A DNA stretch of 64,000 nt from Bacteroidota bacterium (GTDB lineage Bacteria > Bacteroidota > Bacteroidia > Chitinophagales > Chitinophagaceae), in assembly GCA_029573235.1 (NCBI GenBank), contig JAKQGX010000003.1:5001-69000 (forward strand), given 5' to 3'. Position numbers and translations under genes: made by a program. The notes under the pieces were generated by a model. The model worked only from the letters and a program-made list of their open reading frames with translations. It was not told where the DNA came from and did not search any database. Shown here piece after piece: positions 39,651-50,539 of this stretch (the first letter of the stretch is position 1; each line of letters opens with the position of its first letter).

Positions 39651-40571
39651 TTGAGTTTACCGATTCGTACTAAAATGTTTCGGATTATCGGCGTGGTATC
39701 TACCATTGTCGTTACTTGTTTGATTATTGTCGTGCTGGCGTTTCGGTTTATTGATACCCCCAAGCAGAAAAATATGCAACAAGATATGGTCGTAATGAGC
39801 CAGCGTTATCAGTTGTTGCAAAAGCAAATTCAAGATCTCAACCAACAATTGGCAGAATTGGAAACTCGGGATAATGAAATTTATCGTTCCATTTTCGAAG
39901 CAGCACCACTACCCGACAGCACGCGCAGCGGACCGGTACACAGCAATATAGACATTGATATTTACAACTATCAGAATACCGAAGAACTTGTTGAAGAATT
40001 GCAAAAAGAGGCTGTAGCCATCAACCATCGGATTCAAGTACAAAATAAGTCTTATGATACCTTACGGCAATTAATCAACAGCAAAGAAAAAATGCTTGCC
40101 TGCATTCCGGCCATTCAGCCAATTGCCAACAAATCGCTCGACCATATCGCTTCGGGCTTTGGCTATCGTATCGACCCCATTTACAAAACACCCAAGCTGC
40201 ACACGGGGCTTGACTTTGCAGCAGCTATGGGTACCCCCATTTATGCTACTGCCGATGGCACAGTTGCCTTTTGTGGATATGATGATGGCGGTTACGGCAA
40301 TCATGTTATTATCAACCACGGATACGGGTATGAAACCCTCTACGGGCACATGGTGCGCATCAAAGCACAACCCCGGCAAGCGGTAAAGCGCGGGCAAATC
40401 ATCGGTTGGGTAGGCAGCACCGGCAAAAGCACAGGACCCCATTTGCATTACGAAGTAATCCGAAACAAAAACAAAATAGACCCAGTACATTATTTCTTTA
40501 ACGACCTTTCGGCTACAGAGTATGAAGCTGTATTGAAGAAAGCCGCCGTCAGCAATCAATCTTTCGACTAG
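39651..40571 (+). CDS. M23 family peptidase (LytM/murein DD-endopeptidase-like)
   Basis: TM plus coiled coil, then SGFGYRIDPIYKTPKLHTGLDFAAAMGTPIYATADGTV...GYGYETLYGHM...GSTGKSTGPHLHYEV. Confidence 0.93.
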   Translation: MSLPIRTKMFRIIGVVSTIVVTCLIIVVLAFRFIDTPKQKNMQQDMVVMSQRYQLLQKQIQDLNQQLAELETRDNEIYRSIFEAAPLPDSTRSGPVHSNIDIDIYNYQNTEELVEELQKEAVAINHRIQVQNKSYDTLRQLINSKEKMLACIPAIQPIANKSLDHIASGFGYRIDPIYKTPKLHTGLDFAAAMGTPIYATADGTVAFCGYDDGGYGNHVIINHGYGYETLYGHMVRIKAQPRQAVKRGQIIGWVGSTGKSTGPHLHYEVIRNKNKIDPVHYFFNDLSATEYEAVLKKAAVSNQSFD

Positions 40572-40751
40572 TATTCATGCCACGATTGCCATGGCAGCTA
40601 TACGGCTTCCAATTTTCAAGGTCAGAAAAGAAAACTGACACTTATTTTTAGAAAAAAGTGATTTTATTACGTAAATATTTTCTTAGCTTTGCCCACCTTC
40701 TCAAGAAAGTCAAAAGTTCTTCTTTTGGCTTTTTAGTTTAGCAAAAGATAC

Positions 40752-40822
40752 ACGGGCATAGTTCAACGGTAGAATAGAGGTCTCCAAAACCTTTGATCCT
40801 GGTTCGAATCCGGGTGCCCGTG
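40752..40822 (+). tRNA. tRNA-Trp (anticodon CCA)
   Basis: Cloverleaf: acceptor acgggca/tgcccgt, anticodon arm GAGGT-CTCCAAA-ACCTT, T arm CCTGG-TTCGAAT-CCGGG, followed by genomic CCA at 40823-40825. Confidence 0.95.
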
Positions 40823-40886
40823 CCAAAAGATTATCACTGTTTGGCACATAGTCAAGCAGATTTTTTGATTTAATAACATAGCTATT

Positions 40887-41081
40887 ATGGCAAAATTCGG
40901 AACATACATTCAAGAGGCTTATGATGAGTTGATTCATAAAGTGAGTTGGCCTACTTGGGAAGAATTGCAACAAACAACCATCATTGTATTAGTAGCCCTT
41001 GCTATCGCTACTTTGATTGTTTTTGCAATGGACTTCGCCAGCGAAAACGTATTGAAATTTATTTACGACTTATTAGGATAG
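40887..41081 (+). CDS. secE: Preprotein translocase subunit SecE
   Basis: 64 aa; YIQEAYDELIHKVSWPTWEELQQTTIIVLVALAIATLIVFAMD; between tRNA-Trp and nusG. Confidence 0.92.
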   Translation: MAKFGTYIQEAYDELIHKVSWPTWEELQQTTIIVLVALAIATLIVFAMDFASENVLKFIYDLLG

Positions 41082-41082
41082 T

Positions 41083-41655
41083 ATGACAACAATGGTTGAC
41101 AACGCTGCTAATCAGGAAACAAAATGGTATGTAATACGTGTCATTAGCGGCAAAGAAAAAAAAGTAAAAGAGCATTTAGATAAAGAAGTAAAGATAAACG
41201 GGTGGAGCAAATCTGTTTATCAAATACTTTGCCCGGTAGAAAAGGTTTTCAAAGTGCAAGGGGGCAAAAAAGTACTTCGTGAAAAAATACTATTCCCCGG
41301 TTATTTGATGTTGGAAGCTGCAGACGGAAAGTTGAATGACGACATGATTCAAACCATCAAAAACATTACCGGCGTTATTCACTTTTTAGGCAAAGACAAT
41401 CCTACTGCTTTGAGAAAATCGGAAGTCAACAAGATGTTTGGCAAGATGGATGAAGTATCAGAGCAAGGAATCGGGTTTGCAGAGCCATTTATTGTTGGTG
41501 AAACTGTGAAAATTATTGACGGACCTTTCAACGATTTTAATGGCACTATCGAAGAGGTAAATGACGAAAAGAAAAAACTGAAAGTAGTGGTAAAAATCTT
41601 TGGACGTGCTACCCCGGTAGAGCTCAACTATATGCAAGTAGAAAAAGTGGTCTAA
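41083..41655 (+). CDS. nusG: Transcription termination/antitermination factor NusG
   Basis: [91 protein letters not shown]. Confidence 0.96.
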   Translation: MTTMVDNAANQETKWYVIRVISGKEKKVKEHLDKEVKINGWSKSVYQILCPVEKVFKVQGGKKVLREKILFPGYLMLEAADGKLNDDMIQTIKNITGVIHFLGKDNPTALRKSEVNKMFGKMDEVSEQGIGFAEPFIVGETVKIIDGPFNDFNGTIEEVNDEKKKLKVVVKIFGRATPVELNYMQVEKVV

Positions 41656-41681
41656 CACTCACATCATATCCTATTCAATAG

Positions 41682-41714
41682 CTGCCAACATGTACCGTTG
41701 GCAGTTATTTTTTT
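41682..41714 (+). terminator. Rho-independent terminator of nusG
   Basis: CTGCCAAC-atgtacc-GTTGGCAG followed by TTATTTTTTT. Confidence 0.85.
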
Positions 41715-41750
41715 GGGTATCATTCGGCTCTACTTGATTACACCAATGAA

Positions 41751-41783
41751 AAAAGCCGCAACCCATTGGGTGCTACGGCTTTT
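41751..41783 (-). terminator. Terminator of the rimP-nusA-infB operon
   Basis: AAAAGCCG...CGGCTTTT enclosing nested ACCCATTGGGT, 20 nt past the infB stop. Confidence 0.75.
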
Positions 41784-41802
41784 TCAGGTATATCAATCGT
41801 TA

Positions 41803-44800
41803 TTACAAGGTTCGCTTCACTTCTATTTCTTCATAAGCCTCTATCACATCACCTTGACGAATATCGTTGTAGTTCTTTATAGACATACCACATTCATATC
41901 CGGCAGCCACTTCTTTTACATCGTCTTTAAAACGTTTTAAGGAAGCCAATTCGCCATTAAATACTACGATACCATCGCGGATAATATTGATTTTTGAATT
42001 GCGGGCAATCTTTCCATCCAACACATAACAACCGGCAATAGTGCCTACACCACTGATTTTATAGACCTCTCTAATTTCCACATTCGCCACGGTCTTTCTT
42101 TCAATCTTGGGCTCCAATAAGCCTTCCATCGCGCTTTTGATTTCTTCAATAGCATCGTAGATGATAGAGTAGAAACGAATTTCGATATTTTCTTGATCCG
42201 CCAGCTTAGACGCTTGCGATGATGGACGTACTTGGAAACCAAGTATGATGGCATCCGAAGCGGTAGCTAATAATACATCTGACTCGGTAATCTGACCTAC
42301 ACCTTTGTGTACTACATTTACAGCTACTTCTTCTGTAGAAAGCTTTTGTAAAGAGTCGCTCAATGCTTCTACAGAACCGTCAAAGTCACCTTTAATGATT
42401 ACGGAAAGTTCTTTGAAATTACCAAGCGCCAGGCGTCTTCCAATTTCATCAAGCGTGATGTGTTTTCTAGTACGAATACCTTGTTCACGCAGTATCTGGG
42501 CACGGTGATTAGCTATTTGTTTTGCTTCGTTTTCGTTTTCGTACACTTTTAATTTTTCACCGGCTTGAGGTGCTCCGTTCAAGCCCAGTATTTGTACCGG
42601 AGATGAAGGGCCTGCTTCTGCCACACGATTGGTACGTTCGTTAAACATCGCTTTTACCTTACCGAAGTATTGTCCACAGACAACAATATCACCTTGTTTG
42701 AGGGTACCATTTTGCACTAATATAGTAGCTTGGTATCCTCTACCTTTATCCAATGAGGCTTCTATGACAGAGCCTAAAGCGAGTCGGTTCGGGTTGGCTT
42801 TCAACTCGAGCAACTCTGCTTCGAGTAATATTTTTTCTAAGAGCAAATCTACATTGAGTCCCTTTTTAGCAGAGATTTCCTGGCTTTGGAATTTCCCACC
42901 CCAATCTTCTACCAGGATGTTCATTTGTGCTAATTGCTCTTTAATTTTTTCCGGATTGGCGCCTTCTTTATCAATCTTGTTGATGGCAAAAACCATCGGA
43001 AGTTGTGCGGCTTGTGCATGCGAAATAGCCTCTTTGGTTTGAGGCATGATGGCATCATCTGCTGCTATTACAATGATAGCCACATCGGCTGCTTTGGCAC
43101 CACGGGCACGCATGGCGGTAAATGCTTCGTGACCCGGTGTATCAAGGAAGGTAATTTTTTTATTTCCGGCTGTGGTTACTTGATAAGCACCAATGTGCTG
43201 GGTAATACCACCTGCTTCACCGGCTACTACATTAGCACTGCGGATATAATCTAGCAAGGAAGTTTTACCATGATCTACGTGCCCCATAATAGTAACAATG
43301 GGAGCGCGGGGTTCCAGTTGCTCCGGCAAGTCTGCTTCTTCCTCATCTTCATTTTCGGCTTTCTGTTCAAGATTGATAAACTCAACTTCATAGCCAAATT
43401 CACCGGCCACGAGTTCTATCACTTCGGCATCTAAGCGTTGGTTGATGGATACCATGATACCCAATCCCATACACTTGCTAATAACATCCGTAAAGTTTAC
43501 ATCCAATAGACTGGCCAATTCGCTTACAGAAATGAATTCGGTAACTTGAATTTTTTTATCACCTAAGCTGTTTTCTTCCGCTGCTCTTTTTTCTGCCATT
43601 TCTTCGCGCTTGTTGCGGCGATACTTGGCTTTTTGATTTTTATTTTTTCCAGCGCCACCTGCTAGCTTGGCTTGTGTTTGGCGTATTTTATCTTGGATGG
43701 CCTTTTGGTCAATCTCTTGTTGTTGTGGTGTTTGTTGTGGTGCTCCTCTGCGGTCGCCTCCTCTATTTCTGTCGGATGCGAAATTGCGACGATCATTATT
43801 GCCACCACCCGGACGTTGCCCATTAGCACCTGGGCGACGATCGCCACCGGCATTGGAATATGGTGCACTGCCTGCTTCTCCGGGCTTGAGGTTTTCCGGT
43901 TTCTTTGGTATAGGGATTCTTTTCCTATTTCGTTTCTCCCTATTATCACCCCCTTTAGAAGAAGGCTGATGAACCGGCAGTTCTATTTTGCCTAATATCT
44001 TCGGGCCTTCCAATTTAGGAGCTTTCATTTCTATATGCTCCACTTTTTCCTCGGTTGGCTTTTCTTCTTTTGCTATATCTGCAGGGGGTGTAGTAGTTGC
44101 AGCAACCTCTACAATGGGTTCTTGAGAAGTAGTCGCAGTCGGTTCTTCTTTCGGCTCAGGTGTAATATCCGTAGTTGTTTCCGCTTTCTTTGCTTTACCT
44201 TTTGTTTTTTCGACAGCTGTTTTTTCGCTATGGTCTTCAGCAATCGGTGTTTCCTCAGCAGCTGTTTCTTTTTTGGACGTTTTCTTAGCTACTCCTTTTT
44301 TCGGGCGGGTGCTAAGGTTCATTTCGTCCAGGTTTATTTTATTCAGGATTTTAGGACCTTCCAGCTTGGGCGACTTCGTTTCGATATGGCTACTCACTTC
44401 TTCATTAGACCCGCTTTCTAGCAAATCGCTACTACCGTTATTAGCTGGTTTCTCATTGGAAGGCAGTGGCTCTTCTTTAGGGGATATTGTAGCTTCCTTA
44501 TCCTTGGCTGTAGCTTTTGCTGTTTTCTTTTTAGGCTCTTTTTCGGAGGCTGTATCTTCCGTTTTTGCTGCTTCCGGTATTTTTTCTACAGGAGCAGCCA
44601 CTTCTTCCTCAATCTCTAAAACGGGAATGGTGCTCGTTGTCGTTTTGGCAATGGGCTCCTCTTTTGGCAGCGCTTCAGCTTTCGGTTTCTCTTTCTTAAC
44701 CTCTTCTTTCTTCGGTTCTTCCTTTTTCAGTTCTTGCACGCTACCACCACGAGGCAAGTCGATGGCTTCACTTTTTCTTTTAGCGGCTTTATCCTGAGCA

Positions 44801-44967
44801 AATTCGGCAGCTAAAGCATCATACATACCTTCCGAAATTTTTGTATTCGGATTGCTGGCATTGATTTCAAAGCCTTTACTGATAAGAAACTCGACGAGAG
44901 TATCTTTTCCGATATTAAACTCTTTTGCCGCAGCAAGTAACCTTGGTGTTTTATTTTCTATTGCCAT
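41803..44967 (-). CDS. infB: Translation initiation factor IF-2
   Basis: Long low-complexity N-terminus, then [68 protein letters not shown]. Confidence 0.97.
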   Translation of the reverse strand: MAIENKTPRLLAAAKEFNIGKDTLVEFLISKGFEINASNPNTKISEGMYDALAAEFAQDKAAKRKSEAIDLPRGGSVQELKKEEPKKEEVKKEKPKAEALPKEEPIAKTTTSTIPVLEIEEEVAAPVEKIPEAAKTEDTASEKEPKKKTAKATAKDKEATISPKEEPLPSNEKPANNGSSDLLESGSNEEVSSHIETKSPKLEGPKILNKINLDEMNLSTRPKKGVAKKTSKKETAAEETPIAEDHSEKTAVEKTKGKAKKAETTTDITPEPKEEPTATTSQEPIVEVAATTTPPADIAKEEKPTEEKVEHIEMKAPKLEGPKILGKIELPVHQPSSKGGDNREKRNRKRIPIPKKPENLKPGEAGSAPYSNAGGDRRPGANGQRPGGGNNDRRNFASDRNRGGDRRGAPQQTPQQQEIDQKAIQDKIRQTQAKLAGGAGKNKNQKAKYRRNKREEMAEKRAAEENSLGDKKIQVTEFISVSELASLLDVNFTDVISKCMGLGIMVSINQRLDAEVIELVAGEFGYEVEFINLEQKAENEDEEEADLPEQLEPRAPIVTIMGHVDHGKTSLLDYIRSANVVAGEAGGITQHIGAYQVTTAGNKKITFLDTPGHEAFTAMRARGAKAADVAIIVIAADDAIMPQTKEAISHAQAAQLPMVFAINKIDKEGANPEKIKEQLAQMNILVEDWGGKFQSQEISAKKGLNVDLLLEKILLEAELLELKANPNRLALGSVIEASLDKGRGYQATILVQNGTLKQGDIVVCGQYFGKVKAMFNERTNRVAEAGPSSPVQILGLNGAPQAGEKLKVYENENEAKQIANHRAQILREQGIRTRKHITLDEIGRRLALGNFKELSVIIKGDFDGSVEALSDSLQKLSTEEVAVNVVHKGVGQITESDVLLATASDAIILGFQVRPSSQASKLADQENIEIRFYSIIYDAIEEIKSAMEGLLEPKIERKTVANVEIREVYKISGVGTIAGCYVLDGKIARNSKINIIRDGIVVFNGELASLKRFKDDVKEVAAGYECGMSIKNYNDIRQGDVIEAYEEIEVKRTL

Positions 44968-45217
44968 TCTACTAATTAAGTCAGTCTGGTTTTCTCTTGG
45001 TAAAATACGTTTATGGGTAAAATGCCTACAAACCTACGTATTATTGCTATAATAAAGCTTTTTGTTGTTTCAATCACGCTCTTTTCTAAATCATCCTTGG
45101 GCTATATTATGGGTTCTTAAAAATGTAGTGTCGGAAGGTGTTCGTTATTCGTTCTATTTCTTATGTTGTTGTGCCGTTTCTTCCTGATCTCATCTTTTCA
45201 CAACATGGAAATGAAGG

Positions 45218-46474
45218 TTACTTGTCATCGTCTTCTTCAAACTCGGTTCTCAAGATTCGCTGTACTTCTTTTACGGTACTTTCTTCGAGGTCTGCACGAC
45301 GAACCAATTCTTCTACCGAATGATTGAGTACGCTTAAGGCAGTATCGCAACCTATTTTCTTTAATGCTTCAATAACCCAGTCATCAATTTCGTCGGCAAA
45401 TTCTTCTAAGTCTATATCATAATCTACTTCTTCATCTTGCACATCGCGATATACATCAATGCTATACCCGGTAAGGTCCTGAGCCAGTTTAATATTAACC
45501 CCTTTCTTACCGATAGCTAACGATACTTGGTCGGCATCTAAATAAACATCTGCTTTTTTTCCTTCGTGATCCAATTCCATACGGTTGATACGTGATGGTG
45601 TGAGCGCACGTTGAATAAGCAGTTGGGTGTTGTTAGTATAGTTAATAATGTCGATGTTTTCATTTCTCAACTCTCTTACGATACCATGAATACGGCTACC
45701 CTTCATACCCACACAAGCACCTACGGGGTCAATGCGGTCATCATAACTTTCAACAGCCACTTTGGCTCTTTCACCGGGTTCACGCACTATCTTTTTAATA
45801 ACTATTAAACCATCCAAAATTTCCGGTACTTCTATTTCTAATAATTTTTCGAGGAAGGTACTGTGCGTACGGCTGAGAATGATAACCGGTGTATTGTTTC
45901 TCATTTCTACTTTCTTTACCACGGCTCTTACGCTTTCTCCTTTTTTGAAGAAATCGGTAGGGATCTGCTCTGACTTGGGTAGTATCAATTCATTTCCGTC
46001 TTCATCCAACAAAAGGATTTCTTTTTTCCAAATCTGGTACACTTCACCGTTGATGATTTCGCCCACACGGTCAGCGTATTTATCCATCAGATTTTTCTTT
46101 TTAAGGTCGCCGATACGAGAGGCCAGCGTTTGCTTGGCTGCCAATACGGCTCTTCTGCCAAAGTCTTCTACGTTTACTTCTTCATATACTTCTTCGCCCA
46201 CATTGTAATCCGGCTCAATTTTGATGGCTTCCGAATATTCAATTTCTAGGTTATCGTCTTCCGAAAAGCCGTCTTCTACGATAATTCTACGGCGAAAAAT
46301 TTCTAAGTCACCGGTTTGGTCGTTTACAATTACGTCAAAGTTTTCGTCTGTACCGTATTTTTTTCGAAGCAGCGTTTTGAATACATCTTCAATCACCTTC
46401 ATCAGCGTGGGGCGGTCTATGTTTTCTGCCTCTTTAAATTCCTGGAATGAGTCAATTAAATTGATACTAGCCAT
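45218..46474 (-). CDS. nusA: Transcription elongation/termination factor NusA
   Basis: S1/KH region: SRTHSTFLEKLLEIEVPEILDG, REPGERAKVAVESYDDRIDPVGACVGMKGSRI, LAIGKKGVNIKLAQDLTGY. Confidence 0.96.
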   Translation of the reverse strand: MASINLIDSFQEFKEAENIDRPTLMKVIEDVFKTLLRKKYGTDENFDVIVNDQTGDLEIFRRRIIVEDGFSEDDNLEIEYSEAIKIEPDYNVGEEVYEEVNVEDFGRRAVLAAKQTLASRIGDLKKKNLMDKYADRVGEIINGEVYQIWKKEILLLDEDGNELILPKSEQIPTDFFKKGESVRAVVKKVEMRNNTPVIILSRTHSTFLEKLLEIEVPEILDGLIVIKKIVREPGERAKVAVESYDDRIDPVGACVGMKGSRIHGIVRELRNENIDIINYTNNTQLLIQRALTPSRINRMELDHEGKKADVYLDADQVSLAIGKKGVNIKLAQDLTGYSIDVYRDVQDEEVDYDIDLEEFADEIDDWVIEALKKIGCDTALSVLNHSVEELVRRADLEESTVKEVQRILRTEFEEDDDK

Positions 46475-46489
46475 AGTTTTTAAACATTT

Positions 46490-46954
46490 TTAAAAAACGA
46501 TTTGTACAGTTATTGTTTTTATGGTTAAAAATGGTATTGCTACCAATATTGTTTCTTTTTTCTTCGATATTTTCACCTCAATTTGCAATTGCTCGTCGGT
46601 CACCTCTTTTAGGACTCCTACTTTCTCGGGGCTACCATCCAAAAAAGTAATGGCTACCGTGCGACCGATATTTTTTTTGTATTGCCTCATCGAAGTAAGT
46701 GGCTCATCTACGCCGGGACTTGATACTTCCAATGAATAGTCTCCATCCGGAAAGAGTTGTTTTTCTTCAATGAGTGCGCGCAAGCGCTTATTAATAGTGG
46801 CACTCTTGCTAATAGCAAGCCCTTCATCAGCATCCAAAAATATTTTTATATTATTGGTGGGCTTTATGAAAACTCGCACTACAAACATATCCGTACCTTC
46901 TAATAAAGGCGCTAATAATTCTTGTACAATGGTTATTATTTCTTGTTCTTTCAT
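46490..46954 (-). CDS. rimP: Ribosome maturation factor RimP
   Basis: DGDYSLEVSSPGVDEPLTSMRQYKKNIGRTVAI; upstream of nusA-infB; start set to MKEQEII. Confidence 0.9.
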   Translation of the reverse strand: MKEQEIITIVQELLAPLLEGTDMFVVRVFIKPTNNIKIFLDADEGLAISKSATINKRLRALIEEKQLFPDGDYSLEVSSPGVDEPLTSMRQYKKNIGRTVAITFLDGSPEKVGVLKEVTDEQLQIEVKISKKKETILVAIPFLTIKTITVQIVF

Positions 46955-46968
46955 ACCGGCAAAAAACA

Positions 46969-46990
46969 AGGGGCACCTATTAGAGCCCCT
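46969..46990 (-). terminator. Terminator-like hairpin between ubiE/menG and rimP
   Basis: aggggc...gcccct stem with a T-rich run on the minus-strand transcript (TTGTTTTTT). Confidence 0.55.
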
Positions 46991-47127
46991 TTCTTTTTCT
47001 TATTTCCGAGCGCAAATGTAGGCAGGTTTCATTTTACAAACAAAAAAATATAGTCTGTATTATCGAAAACTTTCTTAATAGACGTGCTTCAATGCATACA
47101 TTGCAACAGCATACACAATAAGTATCC

Positions 47128-47880
47128 TTACTTATAAGCCGTATAAAGGGTGGTAATACCAAAGGTTAAGGGGCGTGCCACAACTTCTTTAAAGCCGCAA
47201 CCGGCAAGGATGTCACAGAACTGCTTTCCTTCCGGAAAGGCACGAACCGACTCCGGCAAGTAAGTATAGGCATTGTTATGATTTGATACATATTTCCCTA
47301 AAACCGGTAAAATGTTTTTGAAATAAAATTGATAAAGTTGCTTTACAGGAAACTTTTGGGGATTTGAAAATTCTAAAATGGCTACAACACCACCCGGACG
47401 TAATACACGATGCATTTCTTGCAGTCCGGCTACTAAGTTCTCGAAATTGCGTACGCCATATGCACAAGTAATAGCATTAAAACTATTATCGGAAAACTCC
47501 AAGGCTTCACTGTCTCCTTTTTGCAGTGTAATGATGTTTTCTAAATGCAATGCCAACACCTTCTTTCTTCCTATTGCCAACATCCCTTCAGAAATATCTA
47601 CGCCTATCACTTTCTCCGGATTCGTTTTGGCAGCTGCAATGGCAAGGTCGCCGGTGCCGGTAGCAATATCTAGTATCGATAAAGGGCGCACTTGAGAGAT
47701 GGCTTTGATAGCTTTCTTTCGCCAAGACTTATCAATACCTAACGAAAAAAAATGATTCAAGAAATCATATTTGCCGGCAATACTATCAAACATGTCTTCT
47801 ACTTGCAGTTTCTTATTGAGCTGCGAGGAAGCGTCCGGTACTACTTTTTGGGCGGGGTTATTTGAATTCGTTGTTGCCAT
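47128..47880 (-). CDS. ubiE: Demethylmenaquinone/ubiquinone methyltransferase
   Basis: MFDSIAGKYDFLNHFFSLGIDKSWRKKAI, ILDIATGTGDLAIAAAKT, ITCAYGVRNFENL, MHRVLRPGGVVAILEFSNP. Confidence 0.95.
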   Translation of the reverse strand: MATTNSNNPAQKVVPDASSQLNKKLQVEDMFDSIAGKYDFLNHFFSLGIDKSWRKKAIKAISQVRPLSILDIATGTGDLAIAAAKTNPEKVIGVDISEGMLAIGRKKVLALHLENIITLQKGDSEALEFSDNSFNAITCAYGVRNFENLVAGLQEMHRVLRPGGVVAILEFSNPQKFPVKQLYQFYFKNILPVLGKYVSNHNNAYTYLPESVRAFPEGKQFCDILAGCGFKEVVARPLTFGITTLYTAYK

Positions 47881-48091
47881 TGGCGCAAAAATACAGGAAC
47901 TATTTTTCGGAAGCTGAAAAAAATCGACAACATCAGAGTCATTCCTTGTTATACAGACATATCGTATTACAAGGGAATACTGCTAAAAAATCGAAGAATA
48001 AAAAAACCGATACAACCTCTCTGCATAAAGACTTGCAACTCTGATGTGCCAAAAAACTGTTTTCTTTGTACCCTTAATTTGTATTCTCGTT

Positions 48092-49282
48092 ATGTCAAGT
48101 AAATCATTTTATTCCCGTTTAGGTCAAGAGCTTTCTGAAATAGACAATGCCGGACTATATAAAAGAGAGCGCATCATTGCTTCTGAACAAGGCCCCGAAA
48201 TAACTGTAAACGGCAAGCAGGTATTAAACTTTTGTGCTAATAATTACTTAGGCTTGTCTTCACACCCGAAAGTGTTAGAAGCCGCAAAAGCAACCATCAA
48301 CCAACGCGGATATGGCATGAGCTCGGTACGATTTATTTGTGGCACACAGGATATCCATAAAGAATTGGAGCAAAAGCTTTCCACCTTTTTGGGTACGGAA
48401 GATACCATCCTTTATGTAGCTTGTTTTGATGCGAATGGCGGAGTCTTCGAACCTTTGTTGGGCGAAGAAGATGTGATCATATCCGATGAACTGAACCATG
48501 CTTCTATCATTGATGGGGTTCGGCTTTGCAAAGCAAAACGAGCTCGCTACAAAAACAATGATATGGCAGACTTGGAGGCACAGTTGCAAGCACATACTGA
48601 TGCTCGCACTCGTTTTATTGTTACCGACTCTGTTTTTTCAATGGATGGTACCATTGCTTCATTAGATAAGATATGCGACTTGGCAGATAAGTATGACGCG
48701 GTAGTCATGATTGATGAAAGTCACTCGTCCGGTTTTATGGGCAAGACAGGGCGTGGCGTACATGAATTGTGCAATGTAATGAACCGTGTAGATATTATCA
48801 CCGGTACCTTGGGCAAGGCGCTTGGCGGTGCTTCTGGCGGATTTACCAGTGGCAAAAAAGAAGTTATAGAAATGTTGCGTCAGCGTAGTCGCCCATATTT
48901 GTTTTCAAACACAGTGGCTCCTTCTGTAGTAGGTGCCTCTATAGCTGTGCTGGACATGATTAGCGAAACCACTGCCCTTCGTGACAAGTTGGAAGAAAAC
49001 ACAACTTATTTCAGAGCCAAGATGACTGAAGCCGGCTTTGACATCAAGCCCGGCACACACCCCATTACCCCCATTATGCTGTACGATGCCGTATTGGCCC
49101 AACAAATGGCAGCCAAGCTATTGGATGAAGGTATATATGTAATCGGATTTTTCTTCCCGGTTGTGCCCAAAGGACTAGCTCGTATTCGGGTGCAAATATC
49201 AGCCGGGCATGAGCGGACACATTTAGATAAAGCTATTGCAGCCTTCATCAAAGTAGGAAGAGAATTGGGCGTTATTAAATAA
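48092..49282 (+). CDS. kbl: Glycine C-acetyltransferase (2-amino-3-ketobutyrate CoA ligase)
   Basis: [93 protein letters not shown]; start set to [10 protein letters not shown]. Confidence 0.9.
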   Translation: MSSKSFYSRLGQELSEIDNAGLYKRERIIASEQGPEITVNGKQVLNFCANNYLGLSSHPKVLEAAKATINQRGYGMSSVRFICGTQDIHKELEQKLSTFLGTEDTILYVACFDANGGVFEPLLGEEDVIISDELNHASIIDGVRLCKAKRARYKNNDMADLEAQLQAHTDARTRFIVTDSVFSMDGTIASLDKICDLADKYDAVVMIDESHSSGFMGKTGRGVHELCNVMNRVDIITGTLGKALGGASGGFTSGKKEVIEMLRQRSRPYLFSNTVAPSVVGASIAVLDMISETTALRDKLEENTTYFRAKMTEAGFDIKPGTHPITPIMLYDAVLAQQMAAKLLDEGIYVIGFFFPVVPKGLARIRVQISAGHERTHLDKAIAAFIKVGRELGVIK

Positions 49283-49337
49283 CTACTTTGCTACTTATTA
49301 GAACTGATTTTAGCCATCATTAAATAACCATATAGCC

Positions 49338-49775
49338 ATGAGCTTACAAGAAAAATTAAAGAACCTAATGCAACAAAATACCGAAAAGAAAATAGAAGAG
49401 CAGCAAGCTTTTTTGACGGAGAACGCACAACGTGAAGGAGTCACAACAACCGCTTCCGGACTGCAATATATGGTACTGCAAGAGGGTGCAGGGGCAAAAC
49501 CATCAGGTGCTAACAGCCGTGTGACCGTGCACTATGAAGGCAGCCTCATCAATGGAAAAGTTTTTGATAGTTCTTATAAAAGAAATCAACCCGCATCTTT
49601 CGGGCTAAACCAAGTAATCTCCGGCTGGACAGAAGGGGTGCAACTCATGAACAAAGGAGCCAAGTACCGCTTCTTTATTCCTTCGGAGTTGGGCTATGGT
49701 GCAAGAGGTGCCGGTGGCTCTATACCTCCTCATGCCACGCTCATCTTTGATGTAGAGTTGCTGGATTGTAATTAG
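49338..49775 (+). CDS. FKBP-type peptidyl-prolyl cis-trans isomerase
   Basis: TASGLQYMVLQEGAGAKPSGANSRVTVHYEGSLINGKVFDSSYKRNQPASFGLNQVISGWTEGVQLM...GYGARGAGGSIPPHATLIFDVELL. Confidence 0.95.
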   Translation: MSLQEKLKNLMQQNTEKKIEEQQAFLTENAQREGVTTTASGLQYMVLQEGAGAKPSGANSRVTVHYEGSLINGKVFDSSYKRNQPASFGLNQVISGWTEGVQLMNKGAKYRFFIPSELGYGARGAGGSIPPHATLIFDVELLDCN

Positions 49776-49795
49776 ATGAAAGAGCGTATTTATAG

Positions 49796-49833
49796 TAACC
49801 TGCATTTCGTAAGTGAAAAGCAGGTTATTTTTT
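49796..49833 (+). terminator. Rho-independent terminator of the FKBP gene
   Basis: TAACCTGC...GCAGGTTA followed by TTTTTT. Confidence 0.8.
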
Positions 49834-49951
49834 TAATGGTGCGATAGATGATGCATATAATTCGTTGTATATTTCTTTCAAACTATTTCATTGAAGGACA
49901 AACAATGCTCTCCTTCAATCTTCCTTCAAATTACCATTTAATGAAACTGGA

Positions 49952-50344
49952 TTATTTCATTGAATGTAGCCCAATAGTGTTCCCTTCAGTGTCCATCACG
50001 ATGGAGCAAAAGCCATAATCACCAATAGACATCTTGGCTTGGCAAACTTTGCCTCCGGCTTTTTCAATACGGCTTTCTTCTACCGAACAATCGTCGCAAG
50101 CGAAGTACACTAAAGTGCCGCAGGTGCCGGGCTGCATGCCTTGCATTTTAACCAGAGCCCCGCTAATGTTTCTCTCACCATCTGCCCAAGGGAAACTCAC
50201 CATTTGCATTTCGCCCATGCCTCCCGGCATCGGAAGTGCCACCATTTGAATATCCAATACAGTTTCATAGAATTGTTGAGCCCTGCTCATATCTTCTACA
50301 TAAATCTCTACCCAAGTAAAGGGGTTTTTAGCTTGTGTTGCCAT
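49952..50344 (-). CDS. VOC family (glyoxalase-like) protein
   Basis: NPFTWVEIYVEDMSRAQQFYETVL...YFACDDCSVEESRIEKAGGKVCQAKMSIGDYGFCSIVMDTEGNTIGLHS. Confidence 0.92.
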   Translation of the reverse strand: MATQAKNPFTWVEIYVEDMSRAQQFYETVLDIQMVALPMPGGMGEMQMVSFPWADGERNISGALVKMQGMQPGTCGTLVYFACDDCSVEESRIEKAGGKVCQAKMSIGDYGFCSIVMDTEGNTIGLHSMK

Positions 50345-50539
50345 AGTTAATTTGTTCTTATTAATAATAAAATTAGTAATTGAAGTACATAGTTGATTAA
50401 CTAATTACATTTAAGAGTCGAAGTAAAACCTATTGCCAATGGATACTGAAGCACAACGATGTTAGTAGGCTTCAATAGAGCATTCTTTTCATTAGTAAAA
50501 CTCGGATAAACGATTATAAGGTGACAATGGATTTGTTTG

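Noticed and set aside
43662-44797. Several long ORFs antisense to or out of frame with the infB N-terminus
   Set aside because: Explained by the low-complexity Lys/Glu/Ala-rich coding sequence; they encode low-complexity Ser/Phe/Arg-rich peptides.
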